Positions 43,952 to 55,464 of a stretch of 64,000 bases of DNA are shown here, piece after piece. A program made the translations under genes and the position numbers. This DNA is from Bacteroides sp. (GTDB lineage: Bacteria > Bacteroidota > Bacteroidia > Bacteroidales > Muribaculaceae). Below the pieces are notes generated by a model. The model saw nothing but the letters and a program-made list of their open reading frames with translations. It ran no database searches and was not told the origin of the DNA. The stretch is from NCBI GenBank assembly GCA_014803765.1, contig JAAVBC010000017.1, positions 62,001-126,000 on the forward strand, in the 5' to 3' direction. The number at the start of each line of letters is the position of its first letter. Positions within the stretch are counted from its first letter, which is position 1.

Positions 43952-43972
43952 TAAGTAAGTAATGAAAATTAA
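43952..43972 (+). repeat. 21-base intergenic motif, copy 3
   Basis: TAAGTAAGTAATGAAAATTA plus one A is identical to the minus-strand copy at 22374-22394. Read on the minus strand it ends two bases before the ATG of the Dabb gene, so it occupies the 5' leader or ribosome-binding region of that gene. Confidence 0.5.
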
Positions 43973-43991
43973 ATGATATTATGGGGTATTT

Positions 43992-45638
<1,647 letters not shown>

Positions 45639-45790
45639 TTACAAAAAAATGGCGAAATTGGCAACTTTCTCCTCTCCCAAGGGGGTTGACGGCAATCTTA
45701 AGTGGGGAATAATCAATCAGAATGAACAAAAGAGTGTTAAATATAGTTAATGTTTTAAATAATATATCGAACTAAATTTTAGGATTGAAG

Positions 45791-47074
45791 ATGATTGGAA
45801 AAGATTATATTTTGAGGATGGGCGGGGGATTGATTTTGTTGGCAGGAGTTGCCGGAATTATGACCTCATGCTCGGATAAAGATGGTATTCCTGCTCCGGA
45901 TTTCAGCTCAAAGACTTTCACCGGGACAGCTTTGGAGCTATATTATAATGGCAAGCAGATGCCCGGGAAGACTGCCGATGTCAGACTTGCAGACGGCAAA
46001 GCGGATATTTCGTTCACTTCCACTCTCGATCTGTCGCAAGTGGAGGGCTTGGGTCTGAATGAAAAATTGGTGTGCCCCGGAGTTCTGCCGGGTAATCTGA
46101 AATTGGATTTGACTGCACCTATTACTCCCGGCAACGGGTGCTATACACTCTCCGGCTCAGGGGAGACTCAGGAGGTGAGCTACAGTTATGCCGGTGAGAT
46201 ATACTCCGACAAGATGGTGTTCAATCTTACGGATGTAAAGTTGAAGGTCCGGGCGTTGGCAGGGAAGGTGTTCGCTCCGGCTCCATTAAAAACAGAGTAT
46301 CTGAATATTATTTCCTCTCCTTTCCATATTGTCTGGGAACTGGATCCGACGGCAGGTATTGATGTCCCCCTCAGCGGTTTGCTTGAGGCTATTGCGGTTG
46401 CTCCCATAATTCCGGTCTATAACAACACTGCCTACATGTCCGCCGCGGAGGCGTTTACTCAAGTTATAAAGACGATAGCATTACTTGATTCGGGGAATAT
46501 TCCTGTGATGTATGTATCGACTCTCGGTGGAGCGGCACATATTGCCACAACCTGCGGCAATATGCTACAATATGTCCCGACTGCATCCGGACTCAACCTC
46601 TATGTAAATCCTCTCAGTCTTTATTCTCAATTTCTTCTCGCTGCTTCAAACAATAAAGATGATGCGCAATTCGATTTCGCTGCAATGTTGCATAAAGCTC
46701 CGACACGCACAGATGCCTCAGCAGGGGATGCCTCCGGCGAAATCTTCTCGCAGGAATTAAAGACAGCATTACTGAAAAGTGTGCTGACGGCTCTTGCACC
46801 ACAGATTGCCGATGGAATTCCCTTGACCATCACTCCCACAGATAAAGGAGTGGCACTTTATTTCGATACTGCTACGAGTGTCCGATTCCTTAGCAATGTA
46901 CTTGTCGGAATGCTTCAGAATCCTGAAATCGCGGCGGCATTACAACAGAAACTTGCTTCTCTTGAACTTCCCGGATTGACTCCCGAACAGATGCAGGCGA
47001 TTCTTGCAGATCTGCCCGGATTCCTCGAAAAGACAACGCGCCTTGAACTTGGTCTGGAGCTAATCGCACAATAA
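45791..47074 (+). CDS. lipoprotein, DUF4925-like
   Basis: The ATG at 45791 gives 427 residues; an upstream TTG frame is not needed. The N-terminus ends in a lipobox, AGIMTSCSD, so the protein is probably lipid-anchored. The body begins with beta-rich DFSSKTFTGTALELYYNGKQ and ends in a helical region (NPEIAAALQQKLASLELPGLTPEQM). This resembles the DUF4925 family of Bacteroidales lipoproteins, whose function is unknown. It stands alone on the plus strand between convergent neighbours. Confidence 0.7.
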   Translation: MIGKDYILRMGGGLILLAGVAGIMTSCSDKDGIPAPDFSSKTFTGTALELYYNGKQMPGKTADVRLADGKADISFTSTLDLSQVEGLGLNEKLVCPGVLPGNLKLDLTAPITPGNGCYTLSGSGETQEVSYSYAGEIYSDKMVFNLTDVKLKVRALAGKVFAPAPLKTEYLNIISSPFHIVWELDPTAGIDVPLSGLLEAIAVAPIIPVYNNTAYMSAAEAFTQVIKTIALLDSGNIPVMYVSTLGGAAHIATTCGNMLQYVPTASGLNLYVNPLSLYSQFLLAASNNKDDAQFDFAAMLHKAPTRTDASAGDASGEIFSQELKTALLKSVLTALAPQIADGIPLTITPTDKGVALYFDTATSVRFLSNVLVGMLQNPEIAAALQQKLASLELPGLTPEQMQAILADLPGFLEKTTRLELGLELIAQ

Positions 47075-47098
47075 GACGCCAACCAAAGAAATGAAATA

Positions 47099-47132
47099 TA
47101 CCCCAAAAGTTTTTTATCAAACTTTTGGGGTA
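47099..47132. terminator. bidirectional terminator
   Basis: TACCCCAAAAGTTT and AAACTTTTGGGGTA form a perfect 14-bp stem around TTTATC. It lies between the lipoprotein gene (plus) and tex (minus) and can end both. Confidence 0.85.
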
Positions 47133-47152
47133 CACTTTATAATTCAAGGGTA

Positions 47153-49258
47153 TCAATCTATTAGAGAGAGTGATATGCGACGGCGTTCGGGGTCAATGTC
47201 GATTACTTTTGCCTCTATTCTGTCGCCGAGCCTGAGGACGTCCGAGACTGCGTTGACCCGCTTGGAAGAGAGTCTGGAGATATGAATAAGTCCGTTTTCC
47301 TTGATGCCGAGGTCAACGAATGCTCCGAAGGCAGTGATGTTATTCACTTTGCCATTCACGATCTGTCCGACCGACAATTGTTCAAAACTCTCCACGGAAG
47401 GGGAGAATTCGACTGAGGCGTTTTCCACTCTCGGGTCGCGCCCCGGTTTGCGCAGTTCGGCAATGATATCCTTCATTGTCGCCACACCTCCGATCCCCTT
47501 CTCAGCCAATTTCTCTATATCTATCTTTTCAAGCAGAGAGGGGTTGGCAAGCAGTTCTTTGACAGAACTTCCTATGCTCTCAGCCATTTTCTTCACCACC
47601 GGATAGCTCTCAGGGTGTATACCTGTGTTATCCAGCGGTTGGATTCCGTCCGTTATTCTGAGAAATCCGGCACATAATTCGAAAGCCTTATCGCCGAGAC
47701 GCGGCACCTTCTTCAGTTCTGCACGCGAATGGAAGGGTCCGTTAGCACTTCGATATTTCACAATATTTGATGCCAGCGAGGGTCCGATGCCGGAAATATA
47801 AGATAGTAATTTTTCAGAAGCGGTGTTCACATCCACACCGACGCTGTTGACACACGCCATTACCGTAAAGTCCAGGGCATCCTTAAGCTGGGACTGATCG
47901 ACATCATGCTGATACTGACCGACCCCGATAGATTTAGGATCAATCTTCACGAGTTCTGCAAGAGGATCAATTAGACGTCGACCGATAGAGACGGCACCTC
48001 GAACTGTGACATCCTTCTCCGGGAACTCTTTGCGTGCAAGCTCGGAGGCAGAATATACGGAAGCTCCATCCTCACTGACTACATAGATTTCCTCCGCAGG
48101 CAGTATGCCTGACTTCTTAAGAAAATGCTCCGTCTCGCGAGAAGCTGTGCCATTGCCGATTGCGGCTGCGTTAAGGTGATGACGATTTACCAGACGGTTT
48201 ACAATTTTTTGTGCTCCCTCAATATCATTCCGTGGGGCTACCGGATAAATCACGGCATCCTCCAGAAGGTTTCCCTGCTCATCGAGAGCCACAATCTTAC
48301 ACCCTGTTCGATAGCCGGGATCCATTCCCAATATTCTTCGTTGTTTTAGTGGCGGAGCAAGAAGGAGTTGACGGAGATTGCCGGCAAAAATCTCGATTGC
48401 CACCTTGTCGGCATTCTCTTTCAGTTCAGCGGAGATTTCATTTTCAACAGAAGGTCGGAGCAGACGTTTGGAGGCATCCTTTACAGCCTTTGCAATGATA
48501 GGTGTCGTAGAGGCGGAGGAACGTTGTGGGATAAACGCATTGCAAAGGTCGTCATCGAGATGAACTCCCTTCTCAGAAAGTTCATATTTGACCCTCACTA
48601 ATCCCTCGCGTTCAGCGCGGCGGATAGCGAGATATTGATGAGAAGCTATTCTGCGAACTCCTGCATCAAAAGAGGAATATTGAGCTAAAGGGGAATTGCT
48701 TATTTCGGATTCCTTACCCTTCACCACTGAGGTGGCGATTCGTCCGGAATTACGAAATGCCCGGCGTGTGATGTTGCGAAGTCTTACAGATTCCGATGCC
48801 CACTCAGCAATGATATCAGACGCACCTGCAAGATCATCATCGGAGACTGAGGGGAGGTGACCTGTCATGATTTTTCTTGCGAGCGGTTCGAGTCCTTTCT
48901 CACGTGCGATAGTGGCACGCGTCCGTTTCTTCGGTTTGAAGGGAGTATATAGATCCTCTATTTCAGTGAGGGTAGCGGCATTCTCTATATGCTTTTTCAG
49001 ATCGGGTGTTAACGAGCCCGCATCCTCAATTGCTTTCAAGACATAAGCGCGGCGTTCCTCCATTTCGCGCACCTGCTTCAATGCAACCTCAATGGCACGC
49101 ACCTGCACCTCATCCAGAGATCCCGTCTGTTCCTTGCGATAACGACTGATAAAAGGGACGGTCGCTCCATCATCGAGAAGAGTGATGACAGCCGACACTC
49201 CCTTCAGAGAAAGTCCCAGACGCCGAGCCACCAATTCATTTATTATATTACTCATCAT
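47153..49258 (-). CDS. tex: Tex family RNA-binding transcription accessory protein
   Basis: This 701-residue protein has the Tex layout. The N-terminal helical region contains PFISRYRKEQTGSLDEVQVR. A YqgF-like domain has RILGMDPGYRTGCKIVALDE, and helix-hairpin-helix segments contain LLSYISGIGPSLASNIVKYR. The C-terminal S1 domain contains VGQIVNGKVNNITAFGAFVDLG. Tex binds nucleic acid and affects transcription. It is transcribed alone; a possible -7 box (TAATTTTG on the minus strand) is at 49312-49319. Confidence 0.95.
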   Translation of the reverse strand: MMSNIINELVARRLGLSLKGVSAVITLLDDGATVPFISRYRKEQTGSLDEVQVRAIEVALKQVREMEERRAYVLKAIEDAGSLTPDLKKHIENAATLTEIEDLYTPFKPKKRTRATIAREKGLEPLARKIMTGHLPSVSDDDLAGASDIIAEWASESVRLRNITRRAFRNSGRIATSVVKGKESEISNSPLAQYSSFDAGVRRIASHQYLAIRRAEREGLVRVKYELSEKGVHLDDDLCNAFIPQRSSASTTPIIAKAVKDASKRLLRPSVENEISAELKENADKVAIEIFAGNLRQLLLAPPLKQRRILGMDPGYRTGCKIVALDEQGNLLEDAVIYPVAPRNDIEGAQKIVNRLVNRHHLNAAAIGNGTASRETEHFLKKSGILPAEEIYVVSEDGASVYSASELARKEFPEKDVTVRGAVSIGRRLIDPLAELVKIDPKSIGVGQYQHDVDQSQLKDALDFTVMACVNSVGVDVNTASEKLLSYISGIGPSLASNIVKYRSANGPFHSRAELKKVPRLGDKAFELCAGFLRITDGIQPLDNTGIHPESYPVVKKMAESIGSSVKELLANPSLLEKIDIEKLAEKGIGGVATMKDIIAELRKPGRDPRVENASVEFSPSVESFEQLSVGQIVNGKVNNITAFGAFVDLGIKENGLIHISRLSSKRVNAVSDVLRLGDRIEAKVIDIDPERRRISLSLID

Positions 49259-49474
49259 TGCTTACTTAAAAGATATTGCTCCGTAGAGTCAATGTAAAAA
49301 TTCAGAGATGCAAAATTACAATAATACTTCCATCTAATAAAGGATAAATCGATAAATAATTTCGGGAATGAGAGAAGAATATCAATAATTATTTTTTATA
49401 TTTGCGTGTAAATAGTTAATAAGCTCATTACAGAGAGACTTACAATGTATTAACCCCAATAAATAATATCTGAC

Positions 49475-50725
49475 ATGACTGACTCAATTGATCTCATGAA
49501 ACTCGTATCGGATGGTGTAGATCATGCAAAAGCCGGAAGAGCTGTGGAAATGTATCAGGCGATTTATCCTTATTTCGAACGAGGGGCTCTATCCTTAAAG
49601 AGCCATTATGCGTTCGGCTGGATAATCTATTATGCCCTCCATCAGAGCGGAGATGCGAAATATAGTGAGAGAAAAGAGATGCTGGCTGCATATCTGCGTC
49701 TGAGCGTTGCGCGTCCGCATAAACTCCATTCGATGATACTGACAGAAGCCATACGCTTATATAAGAATATATCCGATTCTAAATATGCTCTTCGGACAGT
49801 GATGCATAATTCCGGTGAGAAACTTCCCGCATTTTCTATCGTAAGATTTATGGAACTTTGGCAATTCTCTAATCTCAGAGAGGGGGATTGGCGCAGAAAG
49901 ACAATTGAAGGAAACATAACTCCCTCTACCACCGAAAAACTGATAACGCATTATGTCGATGAACTGACATCAAACACCGAACTTTCTATCTCGAAAGAAT
50001 TCCGTGCAGTGTTGGAAAAAGCGTTGACTCTATATCCGGATTCTGCCAATCTGTTGGCTCAATATGCAGCAGTATGCTGCAAATCAGAAGAGTCCGAAAA
50101 GGGAGTGGATTATCTGCGTAGGGCTATTCTTATCTCTCCCTCGAAATCCTACCTATGGCATAGACTTGCCGGAATACTTCCCGATACTGCCAATCCGCGA
50201 CTCAAAATTGCAATTCTTTATAAAGCACTTGCCGCCCCGGGTCCGGAGGATTTCAAAGGGAGAATCCGCATCGGGTTGGCGATGGAAATGGCAGAGGCGG
50301 GAGCGTGGCAGCAGGCGTTGTATGAATTAGAGAAAGTAAAAACCACCTACGAAGCCAACGGATGGAAAATGCCGGGAGATTATCGGAAGCTGATGGAGAG
50401 GATGCCGGAAGGTACGCGTCCGGAAGATCCTTCAGGAGCTTATCGGAAAATAGTGCATCTTGCCGAAGAATTTATCTACGAATCACTCCCGACAAAAGAA
50501 GCTTCAAAATCCTATCATAAACCGGCGGATCCTAAAGCCATCGATCGGAATGGCAGACCCAAGCCACGCCCCGTAGCCTGGAGGGTCACAGATGCCGAAG
50601 GGCAAAACTACTGGTTTACACCGGCGCAACATTCCATTCCCGAAGAGTTGCCTCATGGGACGCGAGTTGCAATACGCGTCGTTGGTAATCGGATTGTAAA
50701 AGCTGAATTAGCGGAGAATAAATAA
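49475..50725 (+). CDS. TPR-like protein with OB-like C-terminus
   Basis: This 416-residue cytoplasmic protein has helical repeats for about 300 residues (SANLLAQYAAVCCKSEESEK, YLRRAILISPSKSYLWHRLA, AWQQALYELEKVKTTYE) with TPR-like spacing. The C-terminal 60 residues are different: PRPVAWRVTDAEGQNYWFTP, then GTRVAIRVVGNRIVKAEL, which looks like a small beta-barrel of OB or cold-shock type. I do not recognise the family. A -7 box TATATTTG at 49397-49404 lies upstream without a good -33. It diverges from tex. A role in RNA or protein complex assembly is only a guess. Confidence 0.65.
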   Translation: MTDSIDLMKLVSDGVDHAKAGRAVEMYQAIYPYFERGALSLKSHYAFGWIIYYALHQSGDAKYSERKEMLAAYLRLSVARPHKLHSMILTEAIRLYKNISDSKYALRTVMHNSGEKLPAFSIVRFMELWQFSNLREGDWRRKTIEGNITPSTTEKLITHYVDELTSNTELSISKEFRAVLEKALTLYPDSANLLAQYAAVCCKSEESEKGVDYLRRAILISPSKSYLWHRLAGILPDTANPRLKIAILYKALAAPGPEDFKGRIRIGLAMEMAEAGAWQQALYELEKVKTTYEANGWKMPGDYRKLMERMPEGTRPEDPSGAYRKIVHLAEEFIYESLPTKEASKSYHKPADPKAIDRNGRPKPRPVAWRVTDAEGQNYWFTPAQHSIPEELPHGTRVAIRVVGNRIVKAELAENK

Positions 50726-50741
50726 ACTCATAAAAAATGCA

Positions 50742-50779
50742 AGACCCCGACGCATAATAAGTACATGGCGCCGGGGTCT
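50742..50779. terminator. terminator between convergent genes
   Basis: AGACCCCG and CGGGGTCT form an 8-bp stem with a 22-base loop that can pair further through CGC/GCG. It separates the TPR-like gene (plus) from the CapA gene (minus). Confidence 0.6.
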
Positions 50780-50799
50780 GAGTATACAGTATAACTCTA

Positions 50800-51915
50800 T
50801 CAATTCAGTTGATCCACCTTTTCATTATATTTATCGAAGATGCGACGCGCTGAATTTTCGAACATAATCCAGTGAGAGCGTTCGGCGGCGGGAATTCTAT
50901 CTGATAAGGAGGAAGGGATAACCATGAAGTTGCTCCCTTTTCCCGTCGGTTTTGCAGAATAGAACAGGTCGTAGGCAGCATTCTTGAATATCGCTTTGCC
51001 TGCTTCATCTCTTTCGAGACGCACTTTCACCAATGCACCTCCACGTGTATCCGTAGTCTTCATATTCGAGATGAAATTTCCGAGGGAATAGACCACGAGT
51101 ACATCCTTATTCTCGCGTTCGTTGCGGACAACCTTCATTGGTTGGATAACATGAGGATGACCGCCTATTATCAGGTCAACCCCCTCATCCTTCAGGAAGT
51201 CGGCGATTGCGCGTTGATTGGCATTTTCCGTGAGGACATACTCAACACCCCAGTGGATGGCAACGCAGATTATTTCAGCTCCGGCTTCGCGGGTAGCTTT
51301 AATTTCGCGCCTCATTTTATCGCGATCAATCAAAGCGACTTCCATCCCCTCGCGGGGAGAGATGCCGTTGGTGCCGTAAGTATAGTTAAGAAATCCGACT
51401 TTAAACCCCTTGATATCTTTAATAAACGGGATGAGTTGTTCGCGCCGGGCGGCATCGTGATATGTGCCTATATGGTCGACTCCGAGATTGTCCAGAGCGG
51501 TGAGGGTGCGTCGCGCTGCTTTATCGCCGCTATCAAGACAATGATTATTGGATGTCAGAAACATATCGAATCCTGCATCGCGAAGAGCCTCCGCGTATGA
51601 ATCCGGGGCAGAAAAGCAGGGATAGCCGCTGTAACGCGGTCCCCCTCCGAGAGGAACCTCAAGATTGCATACCGCATAATCAGCCTCTGTCACGATCGGC
51701 GCAATAAGGGTGAAGCATTTGGAATAGTCATAGCGCTTTCCGTCGCCTTCAAGGAGCGCCTGGTCAAGTTGCGCCTGATGCTGCATAGCATCGCCGACAA
51801 AGAGTAGGTCGATGCCGGGAGGTTCGGCAGCTGTCGCATTTGCGCCAACTATAAAATTAAGAAGAGAGAAGAGTAAGATAGAGAAGAGTTGCATGCGGAT
51901 TCGAATAAGAGTCAT
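50800..51915 (-). CDS. CapA family metallophosphatase-like protein
   Basis: This 371-residue protein has a signal peptide (LFSILLFSLLNFIVGANATA) and CapA motifs: DLLFVGDAMQHQAQ, FLTSNNHCLDSGDKAARRTL, VAIHWGVEYVLTENANQR and GGHPHVIQPM. These are the metal-binding stations of the calcineurin-like CapA/PgsA fold. The family is named for poly-gamma-glutamate capsule synthesis, but most Bacteroidales members are of unknown substrate. A second start at 51894 would give 364 residues. No capB- or capC-like gene adjoins, so capsule synthesis is not indicated. Confidence 0.85.
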   Translation of the reverse strand: MTLIRIRMQLFSILLFSLLNFIVGANATAAEPPGIDLLFVGDAMQHQAQLDQALLEGDGKRYDYSKCFTLIAPIVTEADYAVCNLEVPLGGGPRYSGYPCFSAPDSYAEALRDAGFDMFLTSNNHCLDSGDKAARRTLTALDNLGVDHIGTYHDAARREQLIPFIKDIKGFKVGFLNYTYGTNGISPREGMEVALIDRDKMRREIKATREAGAEIICVAIHWGVEYVLTENANQRAIADFLKDEGVDLIIGGHPHVIQPMKVVRNERENKDVLVVYSLGNFISNMKTTDTRGGALVKVRLERDEAGKAIFKNAAYDLFYSAKPTGKGSNFMVIPSSLSDRIPAAERSHWIMFENSARRIFDKYNEKVDQLN

Positions 51916-51987
51916 TTAGAATTACACATGAAGTAAGTAAGAGCGCGACAGTGTAAGGCGGCCGCGCTTAAGTATAAGGTCGGGAGA

Positions 51988-52869
51988 TTATGAAGGAAAC
52001 TGACGGCGACGGGCTGCAAGTGTGTTCTTCATAAGGATGCAATTGGTCATCGGTCCGACTCCACCGGGCACGGGTGTGATCCATTCGCATTTAGGGCTGA
52101 CATTCTCAAAGTCAACGTCGCCGCAGAGTCTCGATCCGCTCTTGCGTGTCGGGTCGGGGACACGGGTTGTGCCGACATCAAGCACTACTGCACCCTCCTT
52201 CACCATATCCTCCTTGACGAAACCGGGGACACCAAGAGCTGCAACAATAATATCTGCCTGAAGGCATTTTTCCTTAATGTCGGGTGTAGAAGAATGGCAG
52301 ACAGTGACTGTGCAATCGCCTGGGAGGGCTTTCTGCATCAGCATGGCCGCTACGGGTTTTCCGACGATATTGCTGCGTCCCAACACTACGGCGTGTTTCC
52401 CCTTAGTCGGAATATCATACCGGCGCAGGAGTTCAATGACGGCAGAAGGAGTGGCAGGACGGAATGCGGGGAGTCCGATAGCCATTCTTCCGACATTGAT
52501 GGGGTGGAAGCCATCGACATCCTTACGATAATCGAGCGCTTCGGTCACTTTCTGGGAATCTATATGCCTGGGGAGAGGAAGTTGGATAATAATGCCATCG
52601 ACTTCTTCATCTTTATTAAGGGAGTCAATAACGTCGAGGAGTTCCTGTTCGGTGATAGTATCCTCAAAACGCAGGTTAGTGGACTTGAATCCGACTGCCT
52701 GACAGTTTTTCTCCTTATTTGCGACATAGGCTTCCGAACCTCCATCATGACCTACAATGACGGCAACAAGGTGGGGCGGACGTTCTCCGCGCGCTACCAT
52801 TTCTGCAACTTCCGTTGCAATCTCCTCCTTGACGCGTTGCGCCATCATTTTTCCATCTATTATCTGCAT
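51988..52869 (-). CDS. folD: methylenetetrahydrofolate dehydrogenase/cyclohydrolase
   Basis: The ATG at 52869 ([20 protein letters not shown]) gives 293 residues; the longer frame begins with TTG at 52893. FolD signatures are [15 protein letters not shown] with the catalytic lysine, [27 protein letters not shown], and the NADP loop [14 protein letters not shown]. The enzyme interconverts 5,10-methylene- and 10-formyl-tetrahydrofolate. A possible -7 box, TATTTTTG on the minus strand, is at 52908-52915. Confidence 0.95.
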   Translation of the reverse strand: MQIIDGKMMAQRVKEEIATEVAEMVARGERPPHLVAVIVGHDGGSEAYVANKEKNCQAVGFKSTNLRFEDTITEQELLDVIDSLNKDEEVDGIIIQLPLPRHIDSQKVTEALDYRKDVDGFHPINVGRMAIGLPAFRPATPSAVIELLRRYDIPTKGKHAVVLGRSNIVGKPVAAMLMQKALPGDCTVTVCHSSTPDIKEKCLQADIIVAALGVPGFVKEDMVKEGAVVLDVGTTRVPDPTRKSGSRLCGDVDFENVSPKCEWITPVPGGVGPMTNCILMKNTLAARRRQFPS

Positions 52870-52935
52870 ATCCTGATAAGTAAATTTTGTCAAAAAATAT
52901 TCAGTTACAAAAATAGTAAAAAAGAAGAAATAAAA

Positions 52936-52959
52936 AAAGAGGGCTTTGCAACCCTCTTT
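52936..52959 (-). terminator. terminator of the DUF4270 gene
   Basis: AAAGAGGG and CCCTCTTT form an 8-bp stem around CTTTGCAA. On the minus strand it is followed by TTTTATTTCTTC. It lies 20 bases past the stop of the DUF4270 gene. Confidence 0.8.
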
Positions 52960-52979
52960 CTAAATAAAGTATACAGGAA

Positions 52980-54395
52980 TTATTTAATTAATTGACTCGT
53001 GAATGTGAACACTACCTGAGCATTGTCGGTGTGAAGTTCCACCATCGCCGGCTTCTGCAGATAAGGGGTGCAACCGGTGATATAGATAGTGTAAGACCCA
53101 TCATAGTTCTTGGAAGACTCCGAATTTATCTGCACGGGGATGAGAGTGAAATCTACATCCTCCGGCTTTATTTCATCGGGATTATTCTTCAGATTGACGA
53201 TATATTCTCGCAAAGAAGCGAATTCATATCTACCCTTATCGGATTTATATTCTCCGCGGAAGGAAGTCTTATTGTCCGGCACCTTTCCATTTGTGAAGAA
53301 TTCCTGAATATCTTTTGTCAGAATCATCAGCAGGTCAGGGGGTGCCGCGATTCCATAATCATTGCTGACGGGAGTCGCCGGGATTGCCAGTGTAAGATTA
53401 TTGATGATTTTAAGATTGTCGGGGGAAGTCCAATACTCATTCAGAATCTTATCCACAGGGAAGCTGAAGCGGACGTGATAACCGAGAGGAGCCGTGATAA
53501 TCTGCGCTCCGGAATTGATTTTCGCCAGCAAAGCGGGGGAGGGAGTATATTTGAAATTAGTGCTGCTGAGCACTTCCGGAGCTGTAGCCAGGATGCAGAT
53601 TGAATCCTTCATTCTGACCTGCTTTTTCACAGCCTCGTCATTCTCCACAATGTTTCGCTCGATGAAATGATGATAGTAGAGCACCATCTGCGTAGCGAGA
53701 ATATTTGCCATTGCTCCTTTTCCGAAAGAGGGTTCGATGAAGATTCCCGGGAAATACTGATTAAAGGTAGCAGGCCAAGCGAACGCCTGCGGATCTTTCC
53801 TGTAAGCATTGAAGAGATCTATACCCCATTGTTTGGGAAGAGGGGTGGAAATCTGCAGGGAGACTGCTTTCTGAAAAGTGGAATCAGACAGGGCAAGGGC
53901 TGAGAGAGTGTAATTACGTGAAGCTACCGGAGCTGCAGGATTGTAATAACCGGCAGGATTGAAATTACTCTTGATGTCCTTCGGAAGCTGCTTGGTCAGC
54001 GTATAGACTTTCAGCTGCTGCGGAGCAAGCGTGTCGCCGATAGTCATCTGTCGGGGAGCAGTCAGCATTAGCTTCAGAGAGTCAACTCTGTCAACGCCGA
54101 TGGAATCCGGAATAGCGAGTTCGGGAGCCGCCAGGAGCTGAGTGACATAAGAAGCCGAGAGTTCACCAAATTCCGGCACATTGATGTTTCCGATGAGATT
54201 ATTCACGGAGCGAGCGTCGACAGCTATCGCATCAACTGTGCGGGAATTGAAATTAAAAGATGTGGAATCCACATTGATCGTCACATCCCCCTTGAAGATA
54301 GACTCACCTATGGGGCTGACATCATCCTGACAGGATGCGAGCGAAAGGGAGAGTAGAGTAGTTATAGCGGCTGCACCAGCCAAGCGCATTATCAT
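52980..54395 (-). CDS. DUF4270 lipoprotein
   Basis: This 471-residue lipoprotein has lipobox LSLASCQDD near residue 22. The body has the DUF4270 features: an early beta segment (INVDSTSFNFNSRTVDAIAV), DSLKLMLTAPRQMTIGDTLA, a mid-region FPGIFIEPSFGKGAMANILA, and a C-terminal beta strand, VVFTFTSQLIK. The family is common in Bacteroidetes and outer-membrane associated; function is unknown. The GT5-like gene precedes it by about 90 bases and probably shares its transcript. Confidence 0.85.
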   Translation of the reverse strand: MIMRLAGAAAITTLLSLSLASCQDDVSPIGESIFKGDVTINVDSTSFNFNSRTVDAIAVDARSVNNLIGNINVPEFGELSASYVTQLLAAPELAIPDSIGVDRVDSLKLMLTAPRQMTIGDTLAPQQLKVYTLTKQLPKDIKSNFNPAGYYNPAAPVASRNYTLSALALSDSTFQKAVSLQISTPLPKQWGIDLFNAYRKDPQAFAWPATFNQYFPGIFIEPSFGKGAMANILATQMVLYYHHFIERNIVENDEAVKKQVRMKDSICILATAPEVLSSTNFKYTPSPALLAKINSGAQIITAPLGYHVRFSFPVDKILNEYWTSPDNLKIINNLTLAIPATPVSNDYGIAAPPDLLMILTKDIQEFFTNGKVPDNKTSFRGEYKSDKGRYEFASLREYIVNLKNNPDEIKPEDVDFTLIPVQINSESSKNYDGSYTIYITGCTPYLQKPAMVELHTDNAQVVFTFTSQLIK

Positions 54396-54483
54396 GTTGT
54401 GGAATTGCTAAGTAAATATTGTGAAAAAAGCCTAGGTGAGAAGAGGTGAGAAGAGACGAGAAAAGAAAGAGGGAGAGAATGCC

Positions 54484-55293
54484 TTAGATTTTTTCGTAGA
54501 ATGCGAGGAAAGATTCTTTCCCTTTCAAGGCTTCCTCCTTAAGCATGAAGGGGATTCCTTTAGCATTGACGTAATCAAGGAGTTCGGGATCGGGAGTGTC
54601 TGTCAGGAACACCACTCCGGAAGCAGAATCGATAGCGATCTTATGAAGATCATTGACGCTAAGCTCTTTGTCTTCATAATCTTTGAGGATTTCCGGGTCA
54701 AAACCATCATCTTTCAGATTCTTAAGAAGATTTTTATTTACCGGAGCCATTTCGGGATGATGCGGTTCGACGCAATATACGATCTTTGCGTACTGCCAAA
54801 GCCCTTCCTCAAGACTTTTCTTTTTCATATAAAGCGGAGTGAGAGCTGTGATCCATCCTGAACACTGAATGATAGTCGGTTCCCATCGAAGTTTTTTGAC
54901 TGTCTCCATTGTGCCGCGGGCAAAATAGATCGCACGCTCATCATTGTCAGGGCGATTTGAACCGAAAGCATCGATGTCATCATCCTCCTTGAGGAAGTAA
55001 TCATCATTGTCGATAAAATAGACCTGAATTCTGACGGGCTGCATGGAAGCGACTTTCAGGATAAGAGGATGGTCGCTGCCATTGATTTCTATGTTAAGTC
55101 CGCTGAGTCTGATTACCTCGTGCAGTTGATTTCGGCGTTCGTTGATAGAGCCGAATTTAGGCATGAAAGTGCGCACGTCATTGCCTTTGCCTTGAATAGT
55201 CTGCGGAAGACTTTTGGCAAGGGTAGATAACTCATTCGAGGGGAGGTAAGGAGCGATCTCCTGCGAGACAAAAAGTATTCTGTTATTAGCCAT
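54484..55293 (-). CDS. glycogen-synthase-like (GT5 N-terminal) protein
   Basis: This 269-residue protein, MANNRILFVSQEIAPYLPSN and onwards, resembles only the N-terminal half of GT5 glycogen/starch synthases. It shows GNDVRTFMPKFGSINERRNQ, IQVYFIDNDDYF and PTIIQCSGWITALTPLYMKK. The KxGGL motif that binds ADP-glucose in true synthases is replaced by LPSNELSTLAKSL, and the second GT-B domain is missing. It is therefore unlikely to be an active glycogen synthase. Short proteins like this occur beside panC in Bacteroidales. Role unknown. It diverges from panC. Confidence 0.75.
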   Translation of the reverse strand: MANNRILFVSQEIAPYLPSNELSTLAKSLPQTIQGKGNDVRTFMPKFGSINERRNQLHEVIRLSGLNIEINGSDHPLILKVASMQPVRIQVYFIDNDDYFLKEDDDIDAFGSNRPDNDERAIYFARGTMETVKKLRWEPTIIQCSGWITALTPLYMKKKSLEEGLWQYAKIVYCVEPHHPEMAPVNKNLLKNLKDDGFDPEILKDYEDKELSVNDLHKIAIDSASGVVFLTDTPDPELLDYVNAKGIPFMLKEEALKGKESFLAFYEKI

Positions 55294-55464
55294 TTGTTAA
55301 AATAAAAACTAATGTCTGCGGAAATAAGAAGATATTTCAGTGCAAACTTAAATGCAAAGTTACAAAAAAATCGTGAGAAAACCTTATTTTAGGTACTGAA
55401 ACCACTCAGTTTTCACCATAATTAATAAAAATCGGCGTTTTGGGGCATTAAAGATGGGTGATGA

